DNA of 64,000 nucleotides from Volutella citrinella (taxonomy: Eukaryota > Ascomycota > Sordariomycetes > Hypocreales > Nectriaceae). Each line of letters opens with the position of its first letter. Within the stretch, counting starts at the first letter, position 1. Positions 23,100 through 34,471 of this stretch are shown here, piece after piece. Made by a program: the position numbers and the translations under genes. Where the stretch lies: assembly GCA_034401135.1 (NCBI GenBank), contig JAWZSP010000004.1:3720001-3784000 (forward strand), read 5' to 3'. Under the pieces are notes generated by a model. The model saw only the letters and a list, made by a program, of their open reading frames with translations, was not told where the DNA came from and ran no database searches.

Positions 23100-23462
23100 T
23101 TATTTTCCAAACTGCGAGCCTACATGTGCCAGCATTTTACTCTGCTCTGTTGGTGGTGAGGCGGGCTGGTGGTCCGTTGTGACTGGTTCAGCTTGTGACA
23201 CGAGGGCGACTAGATCCTTGAGCGACGAGGCACCTTCTAAATCTCCTTTTACAATGCCGCCGTTTGCTACCGAGTAGCAGCACGTACTACCCGACATGAA
23301 CGAACCGACGCGGGACCGCCACCGGTCTTGCGGGTTGACATGTCGTGGCTCCGCATCTCGAGGGCTGCATCGACATCATGTCAGCGACCTTGACAAAAGT
23401 GGCGGGCCTATCATGCTATCATACGTCAAGGCAGAGCCCTGGGTAGGGGCATTTGATGACAT
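23100..23462 (-). CDS. Small two-exon protein, GSQF family member B
   Basis: Unrecognised protein of 100 aa. Exon 1 is 23462-23425 (38 nt), exon 2 is 23364-23100. The 60-nt intron has a GTATGA donor, a GCTGACATGATG branch region and a GCAG acceptor, again in phase 2. The start MSSNAPTQGSA matches member A at nine of eleven positions. The body has a basic stretch (DRWRSRVGSF), then CCYSVANGG and a short amphipathic SLKDLVALVS. TEQSK follows, and the end is AHVGSQFGK. No signal peptide or membrane helix is seen. The ends are conserved and the middle is diverged relative to members A and C, as in a fast-evolving family. Function unknown. Confidence 0.7.
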
Positions 23463-25684
23463 GCTGATCAAGAGACAAGCTGAGCGGGAAAGAAAATGCC
23501 AGAAACCGGTGAGTGTTGGAGCAATAGCACAACGAGGTTAGACAGATAAATGGAGGGAGGGTGGTTGGCCGCGAGGTGGGTTGTAGCGACCCAGTAGAAC
23601 TAGCCTGTGCAAATAGAGTACGAGAAAGGTCGAATTGGAGGCGGTGCTGGAGCTGGTTGATGAGCCAGGTGATGGGAAAAGAGATGAGGGCACATTTGCG
23701 AATATATATACGTTTTGAGCACCAGCCGACAAAAGTGACGCTGGTTCGCAAGGAGGCCGATGCCAAGGACTCCCAAAGACAGCCCTGGAGGTGCAAGATA
23801 GCTGCAGTCGCTGCAACCCGAGAAGCGGGCCCCGCTCGGGGTAAAAGCGGTTAGTGACATGATTGGCTCCTCGTGTGTCAAGCTGGCACTCCACGGCCGC
23901 GCTCTAAGCACCGTCATCCCAGTCTGCCCAGCAGCCACCACCCAGTCCCGACCATCCATATCTCTTTCGCTAACTGGGAAGGGCGGTCCCTGCGGTGGAT
24001 GGTGGGGGGGAGGCAAGCAAGCTTGGCAAGCTAGGCCCTACGTGTAGGAAAATGAATCCGTTCGACTGTCGAGACTTCCAAGCTTCGAATCCCGGTCTAG
24101 GGCTATTCGCCGTGGATTGGCGGGATATTGGTTGTGAGGCGCCTGGTCAACTTCTGGATTCGGCCTGCGCGGACTCACTCCGGCATGGGATTCAATCCCA
24201 GCCGACTCTCCGTCGCATGCGCATTCTGCCGAGTGGCCAACGGGATGCACCATCTCTGCCCTAGTCCCGGTGACTGAGGCCGGAGTTGTGGAACGGCGGA
24301 CGCTAGAGTCGGCCTCAATTGTGGGATTTCCAGCTGTCAATCAAAAACTGCACTTGGCTCTTTCTCGTTTATCCCCACACAAACAGTCCGCCCGCCCGCT
24401 TGGCTCCCATCTGACGCCCTCGCTCATGCAACTGTGGGCTGCAGACCCCTCCAACCTGCAGTAGATCAAACCAGGCCTACGGAGCAACAGGCGCCTGTCG
24501 TAACCGTCGTGTTAAAGGCTCTCGTGACATCATATCGCGCCGAACACTGGTGAGCCTCAGTATAACCGAAGGCAACGATGCTAACCTTCGACAGCCCAGT
24601 GAAACGCCCTTATTCTAAAAATACCGGGTACCTCGTCTCCGGGAATACGAGCATCTTTGCGAATGACCCGCGTGTGGGTTAACAGGGGTAAGCGAATGAC
24701 GTGCAAGGTCCCCGACTCTGCCCTACAGGCCGAAACACTGGCAACGCGCACTCAGCACGCGTGTAAACGCATAGCAGGCTTCCAATGTGCGCTAGCAGGC
24801 TTGAATCGGCTCGAAGACATTGTCCTTTGGTCTGTCATCTAGATGCAGCAATAAATTTTCCACTGAATTGTGCGTCAAGGTTACGGAGCGCCATTGACCG
24901 ACCACTATTACCAGGCACCAGCAAGGTGAGCTTCATACTTATTATCAGGCTCATACTAGCTCACCTTGCTTCATTAACTACCAAGAGGAAAGCCGTTCTA
25001 AAAACGTCCTTAGCATTTATCCACAATTCATACTTCCGGGCCGTTCCGAATCTAGTGTTGTCAACACCCCACATCCCCTCCACTTGGTACCTCCATAAGC
25101 GGGGAACACTGCATTGGGTGTTGAGCTTGTCTGATGGATCACATCAAGATGTTGGATAATGGTTGCCTTTTGGGTTATTTCGTGTTATAACAGTGCTGGA
25201 GATTGAAGGAGAGGGAAAAGGGGCGAGACGATGAGTTTGGTGTGAAGGTGCGTTTATCCTCCGCCTCACTCACCAAGACCTTTAAGAATGGATGCCATAT
25301 CATGGTGCTCGCCAGTGCCTCGATCCAGTATTAGTACGGACATAGCTTCGAGCACGGGGGCGACCGTGTTCCTTCAGCAGCAACGGACAAAACGCTCCGA
25401 ACATGGATGGTTATCCGGAGTGGAGGTGATTACATTTGATGTATTCCAAACTAGAAGCTGCAACAAGTATTACAAATCATCCGCCAGAGTTCGAACCAGC
25501 CGAAAAGTGTAGCGTACAAAAACCTCAATCATCATGGTACACGTATCCAACTCCCCACCTAAAGACCCCGATGAAAAAAAAAAGGGGGGGGAGGAAGGGG
25601 GGAAACATCAGCGCAGGGGTGCCCAACACCAACAGAGCTGTGCCAAATAGCCAACGCACCCACGATACCACTGCATCTATCTAT
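23463..25684. other. Gene-free stretch
   Basis: About 2.2 kb between small genes B and C. ORFs are short and without family features. A homopolymer junction A9-G8 lies near 25575. Nothing else was recognised. Confidence 0.4.
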
Positions 25685-26065
25685 CTATTTGCCAAATTGC
25701 GAGCCTGCATGGACAACAAGCGGAGTAGAGGCTTGTTTCTGGTAGACGTTGTGAATCATGTCGACATTCCACGTTGGTATCGTTCCGGCGGCGTCCAGGA
25801 TGCAAACCGATCCATCGCCATTCTCAGAGGCACGGCCGGTGGTTTGTACTGATACGGATGTACGGTCGAGCGCGTCGTCACGGGCATACGCTTTGATTCG
25901 GTCCTGTGACAGTCCAGGGATTTCGGCAGGCATTGGGTCGCTGGAGTAACAGACATTAGCATCAGTTATTCAACCATCAAAAGGCCCAGCCGCCCCAGGG
26001 GTAATATTACTAGACACGGGTACTCACTTGGTGTCAGTTCCACAATCAGCTTTGTTGGATGACAT
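25685..26065 (-). CDS. Small two-exon protein, GSQF family member C
   Basis: Unrecognised protein of 97 aa. Exon 1 is 26065-26028 (38 nt), exon 2 is 25940-25685, with an 87-nt intron (GTGAGT donor, TGCTAATG branch-like site, CCAG acceptor) in phase 2. It begins MSSNKADCGTD. The middle has ARDDALDRTSVSV, which aligns with RDDNL..YSVAP of member A. The end is VVHAGSQFGK, identical over the last six residues to member B. It is acidic to neutral and hydrophilic, with no signal peptide or membrane segment. Intron position, exon 1 length, product size and both termini agree with members A and B, so chance is unlikely even though the middle is strongly diverged. Function unknown. Confidence 0.7.
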
Positions 26066-29000
26066 GATCTCAGTCGGGGGGGATGCCCGTAGATATTGAA
26101 CGGAACAGTCGGGAAGATGTCAGGGGGGGACGGTGGGCAGGAGTATTTCGGGTTCAGTTATGATTTTCGAGTGAGATGGAGGAATCAATCTTCTCACAGA
26201 AGGTGGTAGTCATCAATCACGGTGGTTTATTAAGGAGAAGGGGGAGAAAATATGGACTACGCCAAATATATATAATTCCAGTCTGTGCGGTGTGGACGAT
26301 TTGGACAGTGTACGCCTTGCCAGGGATCGACAGCAAAGGCAACCGAAACAAAAAGAAATTCATAGCCGTGGAAGAGGACCCTTGTCGCATGCAAGAAAGT
26401 TCTGGGGACAGGCGTGTGCTTCACAGGGACCATCTCAGCCTGGCTCTATTGGGTACCGTAGCCTCGGACGCCTGCGGAGGTGCCGCCCCCCCTTGCACGC
26501 CCTCCTCTACGACTCCCCAACAGTGCACAGCCCAGGAGATTTTTCAACACTATTTAGCCGTGCGGGCATGTAGCGGCTGATTAGTCGGGTCTTGGAGATG
26601 GTCAGTGCCCGGAGCTGGTTTTGTTGGTGGGAACATTGAACATGAAGTGAGGCTGAAGGCGCAGATGGCGACTGTCTCGCCCTCATTTACTGCACACGAT
26701 GGTGTGCGCTTCGCCAGTGACTTGGAAGGCAATCATGGTTTTCAAGGGCGTGATTTTGGTGCAGCTCAGTGCTTTGGAGGCCTGGGGCCGGCGCGTTGAC
26801 AGAGATTTTCAGCAATGTGCACATTGCTGTGCTCTGTTAGCGAGCACTGAGAAAGAAGGCAAAGGCCCACACACGAAATTAACCCCCCCCTGGCGCGCCC
26901 CCGGAAGGAGAAAGCAACAACATCACTGACAGACTCGATACGGCGTAGTCATTAGATTGAGATGACAGATCTACCGGGGCTAGGGCTTTCCACGTACGAT
27001 GTGGTTGAGCAACAGGACTGGCGCGGACGTAGTGTAGATTAGCGGCCTGGACCTTGCTCAGATTGCCTTCGATAGAGTATTTGACTTCATCTCGGCCGAG
27101 TATGGCATGGGAAATGTTTGAGGTCGCTGGGCTCGGGGGTTTCTACTCGCCTAGCCACACACTCGCATCAGTATCATGGCTCCTCTCCTTTCTCATCGCC
27201 CCTGTACCATGGCCATCATTCCCGCCATTTTGCGGGCAACAGCCTGGGGGGGTGGGGGCGGGGGCTGGTCGTACTCGGCTGGGTCTTGAACGGGCGGGAA
27301 GTACGGAATCCATCCTTTGTTGTGCCGCCGTGTTGGTAGGGCCCGGCAGGAAGGCGGCCGAGCTAATGCACGGCACCCAGCTCGCACTAGCACTGTTGGC
27401 ACGTCGGCAGCCTCTCAGTACCTTGCATGCCACCAGATGGCGCGAGTCAATGCACCAGACGAGGGTACAGGAAATGAGAAGCAGGATGGGGATGAGCGAG
27501 ATGAGTGCGGTGACACAGCACAAATCCTCGAGACCCTGGCATCGTCTGAACCCTCTCAGCCCTCCTGCAGGAAAAATAAAGTACCTACCTACTACCGGTA
27601 GGTGGTAAGCAGAGAGAGGGTCAATGCGAAGGGACAGGGTGGCTTGTGCCCGGCACGGCAGTGGATAGTAGTCCCCGATTTCCCGTTACAATTCTCTGCG
27701 AACAGCCGCCTCATCGATGCGCCCATCGATGTGGGCTAACGGCCCCACGATGGGTTCTATGCAAGTAGTTCAGCAGCACGACAGGCCGTTTGGCGCATGT
27801 GGTGGCCAGGGACCTGGTCCCCATCATATTTTCTTTTTCATTGTATCGTCGACGGCCTGAAACAATGTCTCGTGGCCACCACACTGTGCTCGTGGGAGTC
27901 GTGGTCGGTAGCTGCCGTGTCTCCCTCCCAGCACTTCTCCCATGTTCCATTTGCATCTCGCTGTCGAATAGGCGTTTCGCTGGGCTCCATTTATCGCCAG
28001 ATGATTCAACACGACCCTTACTCTGGGGCGTGCCACAATGCCGTCATGTCGCGTCAAGGGGTCGGGGTCTCGCTGTCTCAAACCCGATTGGCAGTCCTGG
28101 CACCCGGCGCGGCTGCGCACTGCCGTTTTGCATGCTGCATTGTTTGTATATTGAGAATTTGACCATGGCGGGCGTTCCAAGACAAAAAGTCTTCTCACAG
28201 CGTGGGCTTGTCTCAGCCACTGCGGCTTGCAGACCCCCCTCCCTTGCCTCCCTAGGTAGCCCCCCTAGGCCAGCTGTCAGGCGGGCTGTCATCTGGGCGG
28301 GCAGGTTGGAGGCGTGGGCGAACACAGAGTGGTGGTCAACGCAGAAAAAAGCAACATAAACCTTCACAAAGATCAATGACTCAAGCCAGGCGCCTTCGTC
28401 AACGTCGGCCTGGTGTGGCTCGTGAGAATATCGTGTATTTCCCTTCACTGCTACATGACTTGTCAGTCTCGGCGGCAGGTAGTCTCTCTGCCCATTTTTT
28501 TTAACGTTTGCTGCGCCTGTCCTACCCCCTGCGTCCTTGATCGACGGGACGTAGAAAGTAGAAATAGTAACGGCTCGCGTAAATTAGCATAGCCAGGGCA
28601 ATCTTTAGACGTCAGCATGGCCAGCGCCAGATATTACCAAGGGGCTCCGAAGTCTCGCTCATGCCATGCAGGTTTGATGGCAGCCATGGCCCATGCAGCA
28701 CCATCATCGTCGGGTGGGAGGGCCGATCGAGATAATAGTACCAGGAACCAGCGAGGCGAGTTACTAGCGAGACGAGTTCGGCTGGTCAGCTGGCCTGATG
28801 CCCGCGTCGATCTCAACACCAGGGGCGGCCCATGTCTAGCGAACGATCCGACAAGGGCCCAAACCTAAAGGAGAAATGCCAGTGACCCCAGCGGGTCCAG
28901 CCATCATTCGCTCCAGAGTGGGAGCACAGCTCTGATTGCCAACATGCAACAGCAAGAAGCTCATACTGAGACACGACAAGGCAAAGGCGCAGCTTCCCAA

Positions 29001-30897
29001 GACCAGCACCCCTCCATCTAAGCATCATGCCACATTCAGGATGATCTTTTGCCAGTTGCGAAGCCTCGCGCATGCGTAGCCCTTTCCACTGCGCCGCAAC
29101 TCGGTTGGCAGGCAGCCTTTCAAATCGAGGCGGCATTGGGACATCCTACCACTAGACATCGGATGCATTTCCTGTTCAGGGGTTACTTGCAGTTGAAAAT
29201 TTTTCAAGGCAGAGGCATACCCAGGACGACGCCTTATCCGGGTGACCTCCCCTGGCCGTCTGGCTGTTGTACTAACGAGACCGCTGACTCTGCAGAGATT
29301 TCTACTGGTCGCATCCGAATTTGGATGCATACCAACGACTGTTCCATCTCGGCCTCTGTGCCTCGCGGGTCTGGTAGCTAGGACTCAAGGAGCAGCGCTC
29401 GGACGGGAAATGACAGTCAAGGGCAAATCGGTTACTGCTGCATGAACATGGGGAGCATGGTAGCCATCCGGCCACCAGAAGGCCATTGCGGACCGCCTTG
29501 ACCACGTCCGAGCCCGAAAGCAAGAGCGTCCTGACCTCACTTCCCCTTGATGAAGTGATGCAGGCACACTTGAGAGTCATCCCGCGCGTTCCGATCCGTG
29601 GCGCTACAGGCCCTGCTCAGTTGGATGCTGCTTGCTTTTGGAGAGCGGAAGGCCTCATTGAGGGCGTCAAACTCCAACTCTCCATTCTTCAAGTGGCTTT
29701 TGCAGGCTGCCTCGGTGGCCCGCGGCTGCAGAGCGCAACCATTAGCCCTAGAATTGTCTTTGCTTGCTTTTACTACCTTATGTATAGGCCGAAATCGCGG
29801 CGCCACTACCACAGACCTCGCAGCAAGGATGGGCAATTGTGATGCATCGATTGCATGCAGCCTCCGAGACCATGGGACAAGGAATGGGAGACTACGATAC
29901 CTCCATCCCCTCACTATAATGCTCCATCTCAGACTGCGCAACCAGGAATGCGCAACTACGATGCCCCTTTCGCGTCACTCCACTGCTACCTCTCAGACCA
30001 CGCGGCAGGGATGCGCAACTATGATAAGTCTGTCCAAAAGCTGAGAGCGAGACGGACCGTTAGCATAAAACGCCACCATCGCGGGGCTCTGGTAACCAAC
30101 CAGAAGCAAAATCCACCGTCGCACCAACAGAAGCAATAGCGAGCGGCTTCAACTACAGAAATTTAACCGAGCCCCAAGCGGAGCCGAAAGGTCATACGTC
30201 AACACCGTCGTGGCTACATGGATGGATGGATGCCATGTGCCAGTTTGCAGTGATGGTTCAAGGAGTGCAATCTGTTGACTCCCGCCAGGCTTCCGAGTCC
30301 ACTGGCCAACTGATGCTCTCGGACTGAACAACTGGCATTGGGTCATTTCTCGCAGCCGTGTATTGGTCCCCTGGCCAGAACAGGCTCGCCAGTGTGTGCG
30401 ACCCCAATGGCATGAGGAATTGTGTTGGCAAAGCCCGACATGTTGACCACCAGATTACATCAAGGCTGAACCTCGAATTCCTGCCCTTAGTGTCGATCAG
30501 GGCCAAATTGGAAGTCCCGCTGACACGGACACTCGGATTATCGTTATCGATGGAGACGGGAGCCATGGCTTAGTGGAGAGCTGCCCAGGCTGTACCCCAC
30601 TGAAGCTATCCGTCCGTGTCGCTGAACTGCCCCGCACGTGGTACGCACCAGAGTGTCAGAGCTCGTGGCCCTTGGGACGCCTGATAGGTCGCCAGAAGCG
30701 CACTAACTCGACATGGTAGGTGATGGTCGTACCTGCGGCACACAATGGTTGGAGCTCTTATCGTTATCGCGGCCGTAGGCGCTGGAGCTCATTCCCCGAC
30801 TCTCTCCCAATCACCCGCCCTCACTCCCGCGTCTCCAACAACAGCATCCCATCCTCCACCCATCGAACAAAGCTAGTGAACTCTTGGCAAGCTCTCA
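26066..30897. other. Gene-free stretch with decayed repeat
   Basis: About 4.8 kb. Many overlapping ORFs occur on both strands (for example 27054-27608 plus), but none shows domain features or codon bias that I can recognise. A degenerate 63-bp tandem repeat lies at 29798-30030. The last 100 bp before the amidohydrolase are C/T-rich and probably promoter and leader. Confidence 0.4.
29798..30030 (+). repeat. Degenerate 63-bp tandem repeat with coding look
   Basis: Units starting near 29822, 29879, 29943 and 30006, plus the tail of an earlier one from 29798, have a period of 57-64 bp. Translated in the locally best frame each gives GM(G/R)NYD followed by a Ser/Ala-rich stretch and SQTA-like residues, but frames differ between units and one has a stop. 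It looks like a once-coding 21-residue repeat, now broken. Confidence 0.6.
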
Positions 30898-33803
30898 ATG
30901 GAAGAGAAAGCTGGCCTGCCGCCCTACAGCGCTGTTGCCCTGCCAGCTCCAGCTGCGTATCAGGGCGCCCGGCCTCGTCGCTGGCGGCTCCTCCGCCGCT
31001 CCTCGGCCCAAAAGCTTCTGTTCTTGTCCTTGCTCGCGCTGTTCCTATTTATCCAATGGCACGCGGTTCGGCAGGAAAGACCACCCAGGCTCTCGCTTGA
31101 GAAGCTCAACGCCGACTTGGAGACTTGCAAGGTGCTACGAGGCAAGCCCAAGGACCCCGCCGGCGCCGGCCGAGCTAAGAATGCTCGCTTCATTGACGGC
31201 GGTAAGCCGACATTGATCAGGAATGCAAGCATTTGGATCGGTGAGCCCGTCGAGGGGACCAGCCCCGAAGATGCCCATGCTGGCAAGGGCTGGGACTGGA
31301 TCCCCGGAGACGTCTACCTTGAGAATGGCCTCATCAAGAAGGTCGAGGCGAGAATCCCCGTCGATTCGGTTCCCAAGGGTACTCTTGTCTACGATGCCCA
31401 GGGCCGTCCTCTGACCGCCGGTATCATTGACATGCATAGCCATGCTGGCGTCTACCCTCTCCCGTCTCTTGAGGGAAACTCTGATGGCAACGAGATGTCG
31501 GACAACATCACACCATGGGCCCGCGCCATTGACGCCATTTATCCCTTTGACCCGCAGATCCAGGTCATCAAGTCCGGCGGAGTCACCACCTCGCTCATCC
31601 TCCCCGGCTCGGGAAACAACATTGGCGGCGAGGCATATGTCATCAAACACGCCGTGGGCAAGCCCGACGGCCGCAAGGAGATCAGCATCAAGGACTTGCT
31701 CGCCGCCCCGGATGGGCTTTGGCGGTACATGAAGATGGCTTGCGGCGAAAATGCCAAGAGAGTCCACGGCGGTGTTGGAAAGCTACCCTTTAGTCGCATG
31801 GGAGAGAGCTATGCATTCCGCCAGGCCTTTGAGAGCGCTCGGAAGCTCGTGCAGAAGCAGAACGACTGGTGCGATCGGGCCGAGTCCATCGGGGTCGGCA
31901 GCTTGGACAAATACTTGCCCAAGGACTTGGCCTGGGAAACGCTGGGAGCCGCTCTTCGAGGCCAGGTTCACATCAACACGCATTGTTACACGGTCCCTGA
32001 TCTCGAGGCCATGGTCGACCACAGCAACGAGTTTAAGTTCCCGATCCGTGCTTTCCACCATGCACACCAGACCTATCTTGTTCCAGAAGTTCGTGCGGCC
32101 TTGTTTGGTAATGGATCTGTCGCTGACCATACATCTAGATTCTGAAGCGAACATGGGGCGGCCGCGCTCCGGCCTCTGCCCTCTTCGCTGACAACATGTA
32201 CTACAAAACTGAGGCCTACATCGGCTCCGAGTATGCCGGGAAAATTCTCCACGACAACAATCTTACCGTTGTCTACGTCAGCGACAATCCTGTTCTCAAC
32301 GCTCAGCACGTTCTGTTCGAGGCCGCCAAGGCGTTCCACTACGGCCTCCCCTACCATGCTGCCCTTTCTGGCGTGACCTCTGCCTCTGCGGAATTGCTTG
32401 GTCTCGGCGAACGCCTGGGAAAGATCAAGCCTGGATTCGATGCAGACGTGGTAGTGTGGGATGACGACCCGCTCAGTGTTGGCGCAACCCCCAAACAAGT
32501 CTGGATCGATGGTGTTGCCCAGTTCCAGGATCCCGTCGAGCTCATCAAGCCGTTGAATGCGAAAAAGAAGGACTCCAACTCTCCCGATGTTGTAAAAGAG
32601 GCGACTCAGGTCCAAGATATCATTTTCAGCGGAGTTAAAAGTGTTCTCCTCGACAACAAGACATATGAATCCCATGAGGGCACTTTCAATGTGGCCATTG
32701 GCCAGGGCAAGATACTCTGCGTCGGCACTTGTGAAGAGCATCTCCAGACCGCAGACGCCGCTGGCATCAAAATTGTTGACCTCAAGGACGGCTATCTCTA
32801 CAATTCTTATGTCGGTGCGGCGGGAATGCTCGGCTTAAACGCGATTGATGCCGAGGCTGCTACCGACAATGGAGCCAACCCCATTGCATTCTCTCGAGCC
32901 GTTGACGGGCTCATGCTGGACACCAAGAAACTTCGTGTCGCAGACCGATATGGTGTTACGCGGGCCATCTCTGCGCCAACCTTTAACGGGCAGGGTACTC
33001 ACCATGGTGTCAGCGTTGGATTCTCCACGGGCGCCTTGACAAGCATCCAACAAGGGGCCGTGTTTGCGTCTGATCTCGCTGTGCACTACACGCTCGACCT
33101 GAATATCAGGTCTGTTACCAGCTACTCGGCGGCGTTTGGCGCGCTCCGTGCCAAGCTCCTCACTGCAGCGACAAGCCCGCAGCCGGCAGCAAACCGCTAC
33201 ACTGAGCTGGGCTACCTGAAGAAGGTGGTGAGCGGCGAGCAAGTGCTTGCACTGACGATAAACTCTGCGGATGGCATCGCGACGGCTCTCAAGATCAAGG
33301 CCGAGGTGGAGAGCGCCCTCCTAGAGGCAAATTCGGGTGTTCGGTCCGACATCAGAATGGCCATCATTGGCGGCGCCGAGTCACACCTAGTGGCCCAGGA
33401 GCTTGCCGATGCAAAGGTTGGCGTGATTCTAACTCCCCTGCAGGCCTCTGGTGAGAGCTACGACGCGGTCAGGGCGCTGAGCGGAGCGCCATTGACTAAC
33501 GGTACCACCATCGACGTGCTGCTCGATGCTGGAGTTGTGGTCGCGATTGGGCTGCACGAGGACTGGGAGCTGCGTGACCTTGGGTTTGCTTCGGGCACCG
33601 CTCTGAAGAACGGCGGCGGGCGGTTGACTGAGAAGGAGGCACTGGACCTGGTGAGTGTGAATCTGTTCAAGATCCTGGGGGTCAACTGGATACAGGCCGA
33701 AGAGAGCGGGCACTTTATTGTCAGCGAGGGCAGCCCGCTGGAGGTTGGATCGCGGGTCAAGGCGGTGGGATCGGGGCGGAAGACGCTCTCTGTGTACGTC
33801 TAA
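30898..33803 (+). CDS. Membrane-anchored amidohydrolase, 2 exons
   Basis: Metal-dependent hydrolase of the amidohydrolase superfamily (imidazolonepropionase/dihydroorotase-like), substrate unknown. Exons 30898-32088 and 32139-33803, joined by a 50-nt intron with a GTTCGT donor and GCTGAC branch site, give 951 aa. A short cytosolic N-terminus is followed by one helix (about residues 41-58, KLLFLSLLALFLFIQWHAV), suggesting a type II anchor. The metal-binding HxH sits in GIIDMHSHAGVYP. Further likely ligands are in HINTHCYTV and FHHAHQTYLVP, and the aspartate in VSDNPVLNAQH. KPGFDADVVVWDDDP is the typical closing strand of the first composite domain. The C-terminal 400 residues repeat the amidohydrolase-like organisation but lack the clear metal motifs, as is usual in this fungal family. 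Confidence 0.88.
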
Positions 33804-34417
33804 CGTCGGCTAGAGCGGTGGTCGCGTGACGTTATTATTTACGACCCACGTCCAAAAGGATAGGATGAATGGATTGGATTTTCGCATCAGTATTCGGTAA
33901 AGTGTCTGGGGTGCCGCTGTGGAATCAGTGGATGTTCCAGTGCGCACAGGGCTGTATATCCGGGTGGAGGCAATGCCAGAGGCCTACTGCCGATTACAAA
34001 TGGGAGCGCGCGCGAAGGCGCTGATTGTGGGTCTCGCGCGCGGGTAATGACCAAGAAGCCCTGTAGTGTGGCGTTTGGCGCCCTCTGATTGGAGCATTCC
34101 TGGGGCTGGCCCGGGGAATCTCGAGGAAGCCGGCACTACGGCAGAGCAATCGGCATCGTACCGAGTGGGAGCGGGGCCGAGAGGCGGGCGAGAATAAATA
34201 GATCCGGGAGCCCGCACCGTCGTCGAGCATGAGGATTGCCTGAATAGGTAAGCAGACAACCACACGGTACCGTTTTCGCACTTGATGCTCGGCTTGGTTT
34301 CGGAAACGAGACGGCGTGCTACTTCCACACTGGTGCCTTTTACCTCTGCTGTTCGCCGGTTGACGACGTCGAGATTGATCTCCACATCTGCAACACCCAT
34401 CAGTAACAACCACAACC

Positions 34418-34470
<53 letters not shown>
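33804..34470. other. Intergenic region and leader of the dioxygenase
   Basis: Contains the 3' flank of the amidohydrolase and the 5' flank of the LigB-type gene. It ends in a 53-bp AAC triplet run directly before the ATG at 34471. An in-frame upstream ATG at 34285 is discussed in the findings. Confidence 0.5.
34418..34470 (+). repeat. AAC triplet microsatellite
   Basis: About 17 uninterrupted AAC/ACA triplets abut the dioxygenase ATG. Read in the gene's frame they encode 17 asparagines. In the leader an unstructured CAA-rich tract is also known to favour translation. Confidence 0.95.

Positions 34471-34471
<1 letters not shown>

Noticed and set aside
24041..24340. Minus-strand ORF containing ESHAGVS, similar to SHAGSQF of small gene A.
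   Set aside because: The match is about 12 bases, is internal rather than C-terminal, and no matching first exon was found.
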